A DNA stretch of 64,000 nucleotides from contig JAQOTA010000071.1 in the NCBI GenBank assembly GCA_029532415.1, positions 1,922,001-1,986,000 of the forward strand, in the 5' to 3' direction. The position numbers were made by a program, and so were the translations under genes. This document shows positions 43,349-55,206 of this stretch, in pieces. The first letter of the stretch is position 1. Each line of letters starts with the position of its first letter. This DNA is from Marasmius tenuissimus (Eukaryota > Basidiomycota > Agaricomycetes > Agaricales > Marasmiaceae). Under the pieces are notes generated by a model, which made no database searches, had not been told where the DNA came from, and saw only the letters and a program-made list of their open reading frames with translations.

Positions 43349-45927
43349 ATGGAAATTCCCCCAGGCATCGTGTATCTCACCAAGAAAATACCCCGTATAT
43401 TCGTTCCACTATCCACACTCTATGCGGCGCATCGAATTCGCGAAACTTATCTCAATTTCGACCTCCCAGATTGGGTCGTCATCACTAGCTATCTCGTCTG
43501 TCTCCCAGCTACATTCACCTGCGTCGTACTGTACAAGAAATACCGCAACAATCGCATTGCTGCTTCCTTAGGAGCTGTAATACCTCCTATGACTGGGAAT
43601 GACCCGACACCCGGAGGCTTGTACACCTTGTTCCGCGCTGTGCGTAATTTCAAGTCGGAGTATCCTGGCAAGTCTGGCGCCCCTGCTGAGAACGTCTGGT
43701 GGTGGCTGACAAGCTTTTCCATATATAGCGGATGCATTGGAAGGAATAATGAAAGATATTGGATATACGTTCAATATCCGGATGTTGTTCGTGGATCGCG
43801 TAGGTCGAACGTTGTTTCGCGCATATATCATTGAGCTCTTACCTGTCCAAAATCCAGATCTTCACCTCTGAACCTGAATACATTAAGGTGCGAAGCAGAG
43901 ATAATTGTCTTGGATTAGTCTCAACTCGGATAATCATAGGCTATACTGGCAACCAAGTTCGATGACTTTGAGAAAGGTACCCCCCTCTAAAAAAGCTGTC
44001 CGTCCAAACTATATTCAACGTGCCTACCAGGACAAAGTACAAGAAATTCTCTCGACTCTCTTATCGGAACAGGTGTTTTCAACACTGACGGTGAGATGTG
44101 GAAGTTCCATCGGGGTATTACCCGCCCGTTCTTCAGCAAAGACCGAATCAGCCATTTCGACATTTTCGATCGTCATGCAGAGGTTGCCATCTCTCAGATA
44201 AAGAAGCGTGTGAAGGAAGGGTTCCCCTTTGACTTTCAAGTAGGGATTCTCCTTTACGTCTGCCACCATTGTTCTGATACTCTTTTCAGGACGTCGTCTC
44301 ACGGTTTACCTTGGACTCTGCCACTGAATTTCTGTTCGGGAAAGACTTAGGGACGCTTTCTGGCACCCTACCGTATCCTCATTACTCTCCTTTAGCGAGA
44401 GCCGACGCCCGCAAGTCAGATGGGCTACGGGACACATTCATCCGAAGCTTTAACGAGGCACAGCTCGCCACCGCTCTTAGAAGTCGATTCGGTGCCGAAT
44501 GGCCCTTGCGTGAATTCTGGAAGGACATCACGAAGGAGAAGATGAAACCTGTTCACCAATACTTGGAGCCTGTACTCACTGAGGCTTTGGAAAGGCACCG
44601 TGCAAAAGGAGGCGTTGTAGGTGAAGCTAAAGGAGACCGAGAAGTGAAGGAAGGCGAGACTGTCCTCGACCACTTGGTCAATTATACTCACGGTGAGTTC
44701 CGGAAAACGACTTCACGCTATTGGATCTCATGCTCGCTCTTATAGATCGCACAATCCTCAAAGACGAAATTCTAAGTCTCGCTGTCGCCGGAAGGGACAC
44801 GGTGAGTCTTGCGTTCGCATGCCAAAAAGATGATCATAAACTGATTGTGGTACAACCCACCAGACCGCGAGTCTCCTCAGTTTCACGGTTTACATGCTAT
44901 CCCAACACTCCGAAATTCTCCGCCGACTTCGTGAAGAGATCCTTACCAAGATTGGTCCTAGCAGGCGACCCTCCTTTGATGATTTCCGCGACATGAAGTA
45001 TTTGCGTGCGGTTCTTAATGGTGAGAAGCCACTTTGTCTCGTATCCTGACCTGAATGTACAAATACCTTCGTAGAGGTTTTGAGACTCTATCCTCCTGTG
45101 TGAGTACCCTTGTGGCCTAGCATTTGTGACGCACTTATCGTAGCTCCACTTTGGCCAGTCCCTTCAATCTGAGGTACGTCTATCCCAGATGACGGGGTAT
45201 AGCAACTTCCGCTAACGGTAGGCCGTATCTAGACAATCAAAAGAGGCCGTAGTGTTGCCTGGCCTCCGGGGCGGCAAACCGTTCTACATTCCACCACAGA
45301 CGAGGTATGTATTGAACCCAAGTCGTTCGTATGTTACAGCTCACAAACCACTTCCACAATAGAATTGCATACAGTGTCTTCATAATGCATCGACGTACAG
45401 ATCTCTGGGGTCCTGATGGTGAGCGCGTCTGGGAAAGATACATCTACCAGCACTGACCGGCAGCGCTTCTTCAGCGCTTGAGTTTGACCCGGACAGGTTC
45501 CTCGACGAAAGGCTGCACAAGTACTTGACTCCCAACCCTTTCATCTTCCTCCCGTTCAACGCTGGACCAAGAATCTGCTTGGGTCAACAGGTACGTTGAT
45601 TCGAATGGGGGAATCCGCGGCTGAGACGCGGTCTGACACCTGTTTGGATAGTTCGCATACCATGAAGCATCTTTTTTCCTCGTCCGACTCCTGCAGAATT
45701 TCCCAACCATTGCTCTATCCGAGGAAGCCCAGCCTCCGGAAGGAAGACCGCCTGCGCAATGGAAGGAAGGAGGGGGAATCAAAGCACGGGAGAAGGTTCA
45801 ACTCAAGACACACTTGACGATGTATATTCATGTGGGTTTCGAACTTTTAACCGCAGATCGAGTGACGTTTCTGACAAACGCCTTGCAGGAGGGATTATGG
45901 GTGACTATGACGGAAACGGATGATTAA
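43349..45927 (+). CDS. Cytochrome P450 number 4, CYP63-like
   Basis: Starts [20 protein letters not shown] at 43349 with two hydrophobic N-terminal segments, as in CYP63 of wood-decay fungi (alkane and fatty-acid hydroxylases). Spliced reading gives [67 protein letters not shown]-helix AGRDT, EILTKIG, K-helix EVLRLYPPV and heme loop [21 protein letters not shown]. It ends TMTETDD with TAA at 45927. Introns are numerous, some around 50 nt; the DNSLxGTG junction near 44030 joins in frame. It looks intact. The substrate is inferred from the family only. Confidence 0.88.
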
Positions 45928-46565
45928 ACAAGGCTCTAAACACAATGGTCTGGAATTGATACTTGTGCTCTTTGCTTATCGGTATTCGGTTTTGGTAGCG
46001 ATCTTTGGAATTCCACTAGTAACAGTTGGCCTATGCCCTTGGGAATATACACATTGATTACGACTCACGGATGTCTATCGATATTCAGTGTGGCTCTGCC
46101 TCTAACGCCTCACGGCGGCAATTAGCTCTGTCCATTCTGGAACCAACTAGTATTATAGGATTCAATTCTCGATTATATCTTGTACGTTAACCAATGCCCG
46201 TGAGGAAGTGGCAAGTTGGTGGCAAGAATCGTGGCCGATCTCGTCATTTCGTAACGGCCAGTCAATTCGTCGGTGTCGAAAAACACCCATGTATTAAAGG
46301 AGTCGACATCTTGCACCAGTCAAGACAGAGAGGTAGAGAACAAGTCAGCTCACTCATCTTGAAGGCCTGGATGACCACTGAAATTATTCAAAGGGAGTGA
46401 GCTGCTGAAGAGGTACTAGTAGGGCCTGAGCACACAAGAACTTCGCACGCGTAGAGCGTTTACGGGCGCCCACGTCTCTCTTTTCTACCACTACCATCAT
46501 CTCGCAGGTCGAGTCCGCTGCTCTGGAAGCTTTATCGCACATTTCTACACTACATCGCTATCAGA
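45928..46565. other. Intergenic: promoter of the Ser/Thr-rich membrane protein gene
   Basis: About 640 bp with no convincing gene. The last 90 bp are pyrimidine-rich (TCTCTTTTCTACCACTACC), as in fungal 5' leaders. Confidence 0.4.
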
Positions 46566-48593
46566 ATGACCTCAAAATCTGATTTTCATCTGCCCAGCCC
46601 TCGAGCTCTTCATCTCAAACATATCGCTCGTACCAGCTTCGCACTTGGTCATGGCAGTCAAGTCGCTCTGTTCAATAATGCATTCGAAGCACATGAAGCT
46701 CAATCAAACTCGCCAATATCTTCCTCCCCGGTCTCGTCTACAGTTGCATCTGGAACTGTTTCTGCAACACCTGCAACCGCACCCACGGACTCGCCCACAC
46801 CGTCGATCAACTCATCGCTAACCATGACCTCGACATCGCTCACAAGCAATTCACTTGGGACCTCTTTCAGTGTCTTTTCTTCGCAATCCGATATCCCCAC
46901 GTCAGCATCCGCGAGTTCGTCGCCCACTTCCAGCTCACTGATTGCCTCTACCGTTCCGGTTGTCATATCTACTGCAGCTGTATCTCCATCTGCAAGTTCT
47001 CTCCCGATTTCAGTGGCCGTTGTCGTCAACAATCCGTCAAATACCCCGGAAACTTCGGCGGTAGCCACATCTGCAACGAGTGTCACCCAATCGCCCGTAT
47101 TTTACATCGGTATCATTCTCGGCGTGGTCATTATCATCGCCTGTGTTTCAACGGTAGTCGCGTGGTGGCTTCGCGTCAGGAACAGGGACAGTCGCAAAAC
47201 TCGCGAATTACATACTCGCGTGCCATGGGCTCGGTCAGATACTGTGTCGTCCGGTTTCTTTGGCAGTAACACTGCCGATGGCCACATCACTTCGAGCCCA
47301 GATCTTGAAAAGGCAGAGATAGAAGATGCTATGTCACTACGACGGGGCGAAAGCGAAAAGTTGAAGTTGCACCTAGACTTGATGGGCGATAGGGATGTTG
47401 GTATGCCCAAGAGGACGCAAAGTTTCATCGAGAACGCAAATTCACCGGTGAAGAGAAGAAGCCTTCCAATCTTGACTGTACCTTCTCCGCCACCATCTCA
47501 TCCAGATAATAGGTGAACGTTGATTTATCCTGCTTATTCCTTATACTGACGAGTTTCAATTGCCAGTGTCATCTCGCCGAATGGGCCTCTACCAGAGAGT
47601 GTTGCCTACCCACTTCCAGCCGCTGGAAAAAGAAGATCACTACCGGTCCCTCCCTCCCCGTCATACCACTCTTTCTCTGCGTCCGCTAGCTCTCTGCACT
47701 CTTATCTTCCGCCCCCTTCACACCCAAGTACCCAGTACCTTCACCCTGATCATCGTATGCGGCCTCAATCTCTCAATCAGCAGCAACTTCCAGCTGAGTT
47801 TGGGACTCCACGAGAAGTTGTAGTTGAACCCCGGTTCATACGAGTACTGGAAGCAGGCAAGAGGTCAGGCAGCTTGCGCTCTGTCGAGCAACACACGAGC
47901 GCGTCGGCGAGTGTTATCGAGATGCCCACAAATGAGAGCCTTGAGGAGGCGCACCCCCAAGAGACTTGGACAGACTCCCTACGGAACCGGATGAAGAGCG
48001 TTTTCGGATACCCAAACGACACATCGCACGGTTCCCTAAGCGACGAGAGGTACACTAATCTTCCTTTCCCCACCCAGGCTCGCGCCAGGAGAGCGTCTTT
48101 GCATCGAGCGGGCTGGGTGCAACACATCGACGCATCATCTGACGATACGAATTCGCGTAACGAGCATACAGTCCCAACCGAACATCCACTGTGTAACCCA
48201 TTCGACGATTCTCATGCACCTGCGCCTATCGGATTGGGTATCATGATGCCTTCCGAGGTATCTTCCGGTCCTCCGTCATCAATATCGCGAGTCTACGTGC
48301 CCAGACACGCCTCGCACCCGTACTTCCAACCAAACTCGGCGGTATCTTGTGGGCACGCGCCTTCCGAGTACGCGTCATCGCTTCAATCGTACGGCTCAGC
48401 TGCCCCTCTGATCATCAGGAAGAAGATCTCGTCGATCTCGTCTCGACCTCTCTCGAGGGCATCGTCGAGATACAGTGTCGTTTCCAGAACGGGCTCTGTG
48501 ATGACTGTTTTGACTGAGAAGGAGGAGGCTGCTGGGAGAGCGCTGAGGGCGAGATGGGCGAGAGGAGCGGCGAGGAGGCCGGGAATGATTTAG
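46566..48593 (+). CDS. Single-pass membrane protein with Ser/Thr-rich ectodomain
   Basis: Two exons joined by one 50-nt intron after residue 316; about 658 aa. Start ATG at 46566. The first 175 residues are dominated by Ser, Thr and Pro, a stretch likely to be O-mannosylated. One membrane segment (FYIGIILGVVIIIACVSTVVAWWL, about 178-201) is followed by a basic stop-transfer RVRNRDSRK and a long cytosolic tail with Ser/Pro patches, VFGYPNDTSHGSLSDERYTNLP and RRRSLP-type basic sites. The layout recalls fungal wall-stress sensors of the Mid2/Wsc kind, but no WSC domain is present and the N-terminus lacks an obvious signal peptide. Function inferred only. Confidence 0.72.
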
Positions 48594-48856
48594 TCCTAGG
48601 CTGTTTGTTGAACCTTGTTTTTGGGTTTTTCGTCTGTTTATCTGGGGCTTTTTGGGTTTGGCGCACGGTCGTTCCGGGGACTCTAGATATTAAATTATAC
48701 GGTCTACATCCTATCCTTGTACACATCATGTTTGGCTGAGTATTCCTCGCGATGGGACTTCTTAGACGATTGCCTTGCTGTACATATCTTACAAGTACTA
48801 CACGCAAACCATCTTGAGCGATCAAGTGACCGTTCACAGTAGTCAATCACTCACTG

Positions 48857-49129
48857 TTATCCTCCAGAAACGGGACAAATCACAGCTACCTCTTCACCTC
48901 CATTTAGTTTGACACTCTTCGGGTCATCGACCATCTCGAAATCTACACTCCATTGGCTGCTGGCCAGTACCTTGCCCAACTCTGTGTTTGGATGACGCGA
49001 GACCAAGAGATCGGAAAGCTCTGAGAGAGGAAAGTCCGAATGAGGAAGAGAAACCTTCTCCTCAGTGCAATTTGTCACAGTAGATGCAGCAGCAAAGTAC
49101 AGGATCTTGATTTCGGGATTGTCTGCCAT
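48857..49129 (-). CDS. MOCS2A: Molybdopterin synthase small (sulfur carrier) subunit, MOCS2A/MoaD
   Basis: 90-aa ubiquitin-fold protein starting MADNPEIKILYFAAA at 49129 and ending CPVSGG before TAA at 48857. The terminal Gly-Gly is the site of thiocarboxylate formation; the partner large subunit uses it to put sulfur into molybdopterin during molybdenum-cofactor synthesis in the cytosol. NCTEEKVSLP, FPLSEL and GGEEVAVICPVSGG match the family. The size is normal. A longer in-frame start at 49231 would add 34 residues with no family support. Confidence 0.86.
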   Translation of the reverse strand: MADNPEIKILYFAAASTVTNCTEEKVSLPHSDFPLSELSDLLVSRHPNTELGKVLASSQWSVDFEMVDDPKSVKLNGGEEVAVICPVSGG

Positions 49130-49572
49130 GGACGCGTGGATGAAGAGAGTGTGGGAGACTGAAGTGGCTGTGTAACTACTCCTACAAGGAAAAGCCGCCG
49201 GTAAGTACCCGGCAAAGTACAGGTCTTCCAACTTCGAGATTCATGGGATGGCTGCCTACTTGAATGCTTTCATGGTTAGCAAAATAGAAGATAAGCTTGT
49301 GGCCGAAGATAATGGGAAGGGCATTAGAGAACTATCAAGCTGCTGAAGAAGACGCTGGAGGTCATCAAGTATCTGGGCCGCCAACGACCCTGGTGAGTTC
49401 TAATGGTTCGGCCACATAGTAACGTCTCGAAGGTAAGGAGATGATACATTTGTACTATACACTATGCAGACACTATGATACACTGGGATTGAAATTACGT
49501 AGTTGTCAGATCGGAGTTGTACATGATGGAACGAAGCACTTTCACACAACAGGTACTTCTCGCGAGTTTCTT
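49130..49572. other. Intergenic, nothing recognised
   Basis: About 440 bp between the MOCS2A start and the 3' end of the RING gene. No open frame with support. Confidence 0.4.
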
Positions 49573-50905
49573 TCAAGCCAACAAAGCATAGAACAACACA
49601 ACCAGCCCAACGGCACTCAATACTCTTCCAGCAGTCCTGCTCAAAACTTCGCACAGCGCATATGACACTGCCATCTCGTGCCCGACCAGGGGGAGCTGCA
49701 GGATGATGACGGGTTGGTGGGAAGTCTTGGGAGAGACCAACATCGAGTTCGATGAGGAAACGAAACCATTAATGTGACGACGAAGAGAGCGATTAGAAGT
49801 GCCTGCGGGTGTCTTCAAGACGTTTCGGTGGCCATCCTTTGAGGGGCATTTTCTTCTTTCGCCGTCCTCGTCGGATGACGTCGAGGAGAACGAAGGAACG
49901 ATGCTGCTTCTCGCTCGGTTCCGAGATTGGTGTAGCGACTTGCTGTTCCTGCACTTGGCAACGAGGTCATGCAAAGTTGCATTGTTCCCGTCCTTCGTCT
50001 TCGGCAGACCTGAAGGGCAGCACAGTGCGGCGCCTATGGGCTCCGGAGACGCCGTTCTTGGAATCGGGGATTGGTCGCCTGGAGTCACAGAGCTCGGTGA
50101 AGAGGATATGGGAGAATCGGAGGTAGGCGTGGAGGAAGGTGATGCTTTAGCTGCAGGACTCGGCGGCGGTGATCTCAGAACGGGCGAAGCGAGGGATAGA
50201 ATGCCAGTTTCGAGATTACATAGCGTCCCACAGGAAGGGCAGCGCCCATCGGACTCGGGACAATTGAGCCACTGTAACAAAGGTGAATCAACATGGGGAG
50301 CAAAGATAGAGGAAGGACGTACATGAGTGATATGTTCCATGCAGAACAACTTGCCGCAACATAGAGTACGAGAGGGGGACACGGCGACTTCGAAACTAGG
50401 ACGCAATGAGTAAAGTGCGTACGCCCTATCAAAGAAATCGACAATACCATATGCCACAGTCTCTGTCGACAGTGTTCCTTACTGGTCTGGGTCTCTTTCG
50501 CTGCTTCTCAGCGAATGAACTAGACCTCCAGTTCCTAGCTCGCATCGGCACAGCGGTGTTTGCCGCAATCCCCGATTTCCTCCACATGTCTTCTCCGTCC
50601 TTCAGAGTCAAAAGGTGAGTTTCTGGTGAAAACGATGACGATCGCAAGAAGCTGGCCTCCTCGTTCAAGATGGACCTGGGAGACTCTGCTCCAAGGTTGA
50701 GGCCAGGAACCAGCTCGCAATCCGTACTGGATTCTTCTGATATGGAATCGAGGCGAATTGGTGCAAGAGGGGGACGTCGGGGAATAGTATACCGCGCCAT
50801 CGAAGAGAGAGTGGAAGCCATGAAGGACAGTGGTGGAATTAAGTCGGTCGTGAAGGAGGCTCCGGTGGTCTTTTTACCCTCTCCACCGCTTTTGGGCCCC
50901 TTCAT
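49573..50905 (-). CDS. Tail-anchored RING-finger protein
   Basis: The RING appears only after splicing. Exon 1 ends DCGIC (50448), joins FEVAVSPSRTLCCGKLFCMEHITH (50395 on), and after a second short intron gives CPESDGRCPSCG: CxxC-x13-CC...C-x2-H...CPxC. A Ser/Pro-rich linker and a basic region follow. The last 20 residues, GRVLSAVGLVVLFYALLA, form a C-terminal membrane anchor, ending TGA at 49573. It is probably an E3 ubiquitin ligase on the ER or mitochondrial surface. The start is uncertain: MKGPKSGGEG at 50905 is used, with an upstream in-frame ATG near 51052 and a downstream one (MASTLSSM) also possible. Partners unknown. Confidence 0.72.
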
Positions 50906-51572
50906 TTGGTTGAAAACACAATAAGGTGAAGACAATAAAAAGAACCAACGGATCATAGGCAAACAAGGTGTTTCCACAGACGCGTGATCTGAAACAAAAT
51001 AGTTGAACGGAATGAGTCTACCACTTGATCGGCGTACCTTCATGGAAGTTCTAAGCACCAGGCAACAAGGGACACTGTAGCACTGTAGCTCAGAATGCCT
51101 TGTTCCTGAGCTCCAAATGGGGCCGACTCGGAAACTCTTGTCGGCTCAAAGTCGAAAGGGGCATTTTATCGACAGACTGCCCCAGCAGAGGTGGAGTCAG
51201 TCGTACACAGTGCCACCTCTACTGCGAGTGGTCCTGTTCCGGTTCCGGGACCTGAACATTCCGACACTAAAAGAAGGCGAAGAAGGATGAGAAGGGGATA
51301 TAAATTGCTTCAGTCTCGCACATAGTCGAATGTTGTATCTTCGCATGAGTCGCCGTTGGATGCATGCTGTTGTGGTCTGTCATGTCTGAAGATGTGGTCG
51401 CGCGGACGTCGTGGTGGTGATGAATGAAACATGAGGCCCGTGGGAACTTTCGACGCGAGGCGCGAACCAGTGATCAATTCATTCTGTGGTTCAACTTCGA
51501 CCACCATCAGTGGCAACAAAGTATTGGCCAAAAGGAGGCGATATTACTCTGTGTTCTTGCTCTCACTTCAGC
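50906..51572. other. Divergent promoter region, RING gene and XLF gene
   Basis: About 670 bp between the start codons. No gene or TE seen. Short repeated ACTGTAGCACTGTAGC near 51073-51090. Confidence 0.4.
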
Positions 51573-53371
51573 ATGGAACAATTATCCGAGGTTCTAACTC
51601 ATTGACGCTCGTGGACTTTCGTCTCATCCGATCTCTTTTCCAGGAACATATGAAGCTGCTTCTCACCAAAGAATGGCTGGCTAAAAGTGGAGACTCAAAG
51701 CCCTATCTATTTGTTAGTCACGCATTCAGCTTGAATCAATTCAAGTCCAGGCTCTTTGTTCACATCGTACCATTCGCCAGAAATTTTATTCCTCCACGAT
51801 TGATATAACGTGTCTCGTGCTCATAACTGACACTAAATCTGTGTGGGTTGAATGTATGTCTTCAATATTCTTCTTCTTTTCATTCTTTGATATTTAACGC
51901 TTCTGCCGGACACAGCCCTAAACAGCAATCAATTTGCTCGACGTTGGAGGGAGTGCAATTCATTACCCCTCGAGCCGGCAAGTTCTGAAGGAGACGAAGA
52001 GTGGAGAGAAAACACACTCAAGACCCTGGCTGCCGCTCACACAATAGGTGGTATGACCGAGTTCACCTTTGAGGTGGTCAAATCCCGGTATTCTGTTTGA
52101 GTGTTCCTAGGCTTCGCAGCCCCTCGTCGTGGGTCGCTGACCGTTTTTAAATTAGGATTTTGCCTTCGAACTAGAATGCAAGGGATTTAAGTGGAGATGG
52201 GAGACTTGCTTCGTGGGACATAAACTTGGTTCTGAGATTATATCTCAACACCTCGTGCTTCCGTTGATCAGTGTGAACCATCTTGCCTTTGCTTCGACCG
52301 ACCCAGTTGGCGAAATTACGGAGTCTGAGTTGGAGAAAGTATGTCGCCTCGCGTCCCTCATTTGCCTGCCAAAGTTCAGGAGCTCATGCTCCCGATAGGC
52401 AATCGATAAAGTTGGGAGAACCGCTAGGCGTACAATCGATACCCACATCAAGAATGCAGTATCGAAACCTCGTCTGGCCTCGACTTTACGGCGTATGACG
52501 GCGATGTTCAATTCTACGCCGGAGCTTCGTGAGTAGTATCCTTCCCGAAGGTTCTGTGATCTTTTGAAAAGACATACTTTCTTAGCACCCGTTGAATCTA
52601 ACCCCGGAACCCCGGAACTGGAGCCTCCGAGTCCTCCCTCTGCAGGACTTGTCGGAAAGCAGCCTAAACCCCGCGCACCTAGTCCAAAAAGATTGTCCTC
52701 ACCTACTTTGCCGCCCGAGGTGAGTGACGAGCTTCTGTATTAGACGGTTCTGACACACACACGGTGGGTCATACAGCCCGTCAAGGAGAAGCATCGAGCA
52801 TCACCTAGTCCACCTGCTCAGTGGCCTAGGTCTCCCGATGTTTCCGCACCGGTAAGTTCCATGATCTTGAAAAAAAAAAAAGGAGTGGCGCTGAATTCGA
52901 CCGCGACTGTAGCCGAAGCAACCCATCAAGTTCGAGCCCTGGACGATATCTCCTGAGCCCCCTCGGCGACCAAAGTCTCCGAAGGCACCATCCCCGCGGC
53001 CCAACGAGCAACCGGGAGCTGACTCGGCGACAGAATCGGACGACGACGACGAAGTCATTCGTCCCGTTGCAACCAAGGGCAAAGCTGCAAAAGCAAGACT
53101 TCTTGAAGAAGTCAAGTCTTCACCAGAGCGGTCCTCGTCGCCACCTCCCGCGCAGCCGAGACAGTCAAGCCAAGGAAGCAGGCCGCGAAAATCGTCCACC
53201 GAGTCAGAATCGTCGCCACCTCGTCCAGCTAAGAAAAAGAAACCTGTGACGGCGGCTTCTAGTGATGATAGTGGGGAAGAGGGTTCAAGTAGCCGACGTG
53301 CTCCGGTGAAGACCGCAGCAGTGAAGCGAGGGACGAGACAACCGATCAAACGCGGGGGCAAACGGTTTTGA
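51573..53371 (+). CDS. NHEJ1: XLF/Cernunnos (NHEJ1, Nej1) DNA repair factor
   Basis: Non-homologous end-joining factor that works with XRCC4-ligase IV in the nucleus. The start MEQLSE (51573) joins across one intron to EHMKLLLTKEWLAK. Then come KFYSSTIDITCLVLITDTKSVWVESL, NQFARRWRECN, AAAHTIGGMTEFTFEVVKSRYS, DFAFELECKGFKWRWE, LGSEIISQHLVLPLISVNHLAFA and the coiled-coil AIDKVGRTARRTIDTHIKNAVSKPRLASTLRRMTAMF. This covers the XLF head and stalk. The C-terminal 200 residues are disordered, Ser/Pro/Lys-rich, and end KRGGKRF before TGA at 53371, a basic tail like the Ku-binding end of XLF. Eight or nine exons; all joins checked are in frame. Confidence 0.88.
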
Positions 53372-53533
53372 TACAAGTGTCTTGGTTTCCTCTGTCTGGA
53401 TGCTGCGAATTCAACTATTTCAAGTCCACAAAAATCGGATCCGGATTAGAACACTAGGATTCTCGTACTCGTAAAGTTATTACAGCTATGATACAGTGAA
53501 TATCCTGGTTTGCGTCCTCTTGCACTGAGAGAC

Positions 53534-53966
53534 TCAGCGGTTGCGCCCAACTAGCCGGTTCAACTCGACCCTTTTGCAGTCGTCGCACAGGGTGTAGAAC
53601 GTGTTCACTCTGCGCCTGACTACTTTAATTTCCTAGAACGCGATTAGCCTTGAGGAGAACATGAATCAAGTAGAAACGGGTTAATTACTCTGTTACAGCC
53701 GCATTGGGCATCAGGTTTATGGACATGTGAGAAGCTACTACGACAGTAAGGGTCATTGCAGTCGATTACGGGGCCAGGTGCTGGGTCAGTCGGCATGAAA
53801 TGTGCGTATGGCTGGGCTCCGATGAGTCGAAGGAATAGAATAATGAGGCCACACGAACTTTACACCCAGTGTACAGATCGCCACGGCTGTAATGATGACA
53901 TTTGTGTGAGTTCGACTTATCAATGTTAGAATAGAACATCCACACTCACAGCTCTTGATGGCACAT
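53534..53966 (-). CDS. Small Cys-rich fungal protein (about 85 aa)
   Basis: Too finely split to show as a long frame. ATG at 53966 gives MCHQEL; after three introns the reading continues RGDLYTGCK, PYAHFMPTDPAPGPVIDCNDPYCRSSFSHV, HKPDAQCGCNR and EIKVVRRRVNTFYTLCDDCKRVELNRL, ending TGA at 53534. Paired Cys (CNDPYC, CGCN, CDDC) suggest a zinc-binding or disulphide fold. Small proteins beginning MCHE/MCHQ with spaced Cys pairs are common in basidiomycetes, but their role is unknown. The consistent splice sites and Cys spacing support a real gene. It converges with XLF; the stops are 162 bp apart. Confidence 0.62.
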
Positions 53967-55206
53967 GGAACAGAGCGTCGATGGTGTCAAGAGGGGGAGA
54001 CGGACTTGCGGGAGGAAGCACACGATGGCAAGGCAATGACTAGTAGAGAGAAAAAAGCGAAGCGGGTGATTGGTACTCATTACGAGGTTATATATGTACA
54101 CATGAGATACACAGGACCAACATAGTACATTGATCATAAGTGGATCTCCGGTATCATCTCCGGGCGATAATGCTATATGCCTCTTAGAAGCATGTCGGGG
54201 CAACCAACCAAAAACGTTCCTGAGTGGGACATGTCGTTATCTGAAGAGATCCGGGACACAGCCTGAGCAGCCTGAGGTCATCGGAAGATCCAAGGCGCCC
54301 TGACGGTGAGGGCGGGTGCGAGGCAGGCCTCCAGACTCGTGGCCGATAAGTGATGATTTCGGGTGTTCGAGAAGGGCGCTAGCCGGTCGGCGCAGAAAGT
54401 CCCTGTTCAATCTTCGCTGTGAGGGGAGAGGTCATCAGACTGGATGAATCAATCGATTTGCCGAGTTGCCTCGTGGAAAAATGTGAGTAGTGTAGCCAAG
54501 AAGCATCATTGTAATAGGCAAATACTGTATAATCTGCCGTCAAGTGTGAGTATATTCAGTCAAGGTGAGTATGTGCTGTTGCCTGGATCAGACAGAAGCT
54601 TCAGTGGCGAGGCTTTGCAGTAACGGGATGACGTCGATGGTCAGCCTATTGGTTTTCTGATGCGAAAGGGTTGGATAAAGGAGGTAAAGATGAGGACTGA
54701 ATGTGGCGGCGAGAGGTCTTGTGATGGTCGATTGCTTCATCAGAAGAACATAAATCCCAGTGAAGCATGATTCATGTCAAAGTGTGAGGGAATTCCGATG
54801 GCTGCGACTCGCGAGAGATACTATCATTATGATAGAATCACGTCCAGTGGCACGAAGTAAGTTCCACGATCACGGTAGTTTTTGAACAGTTCGGGAAAGA
54901 GGATCGTAGGGTCTTGGAACATTGACGTGTCAAGTACTAATTCCAGAGCCATATGGCAATAATTTGACGGGGGAGAGGAAGAGGCAACTGGGCCAGGCTG
55001 TGGTCGGCCGTTAGTACAGTACAACGCGTCGGGAAGTTGACGGGGAAAAGCAAAAGCGTGTAAGCGCTTATTCAGCGCCAAACGTACCGTGAGATAAGCG
55101 GTCACGTTTCACAGCCACTTATTTCCGAATCGCTAGTATCCGGCCGAAGCGTCGCGTTGTACAGCGACGAACAGTGACGACGGCGACGACAACGACAAGA
55201 CCAGAA
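53967..55206. other. Long intergenic stretch upstream of MIM1
   Basis: About 1.24 kb, with no supportable gene. A minus-strand open frame at 54827-55105 has no recognised domain and overlaps the MIM1 promoter side. No repeats were noticed. Confidence 0.4.

Noticed and set aside
35751..45927. Secondary-metabolite biosynthetic cluster
   Set aside because: No polyketide, peptide or terpene synthase is present, and housekeeping-like genes are interspersed. P450s alone are abundant in such genomes.
54827..55105. 92-codon minus-strand frame upstream of MIM1
   Set aside because: No homology recalled, no splice pattern, and position on the MIM1 promoter side; probably chance.
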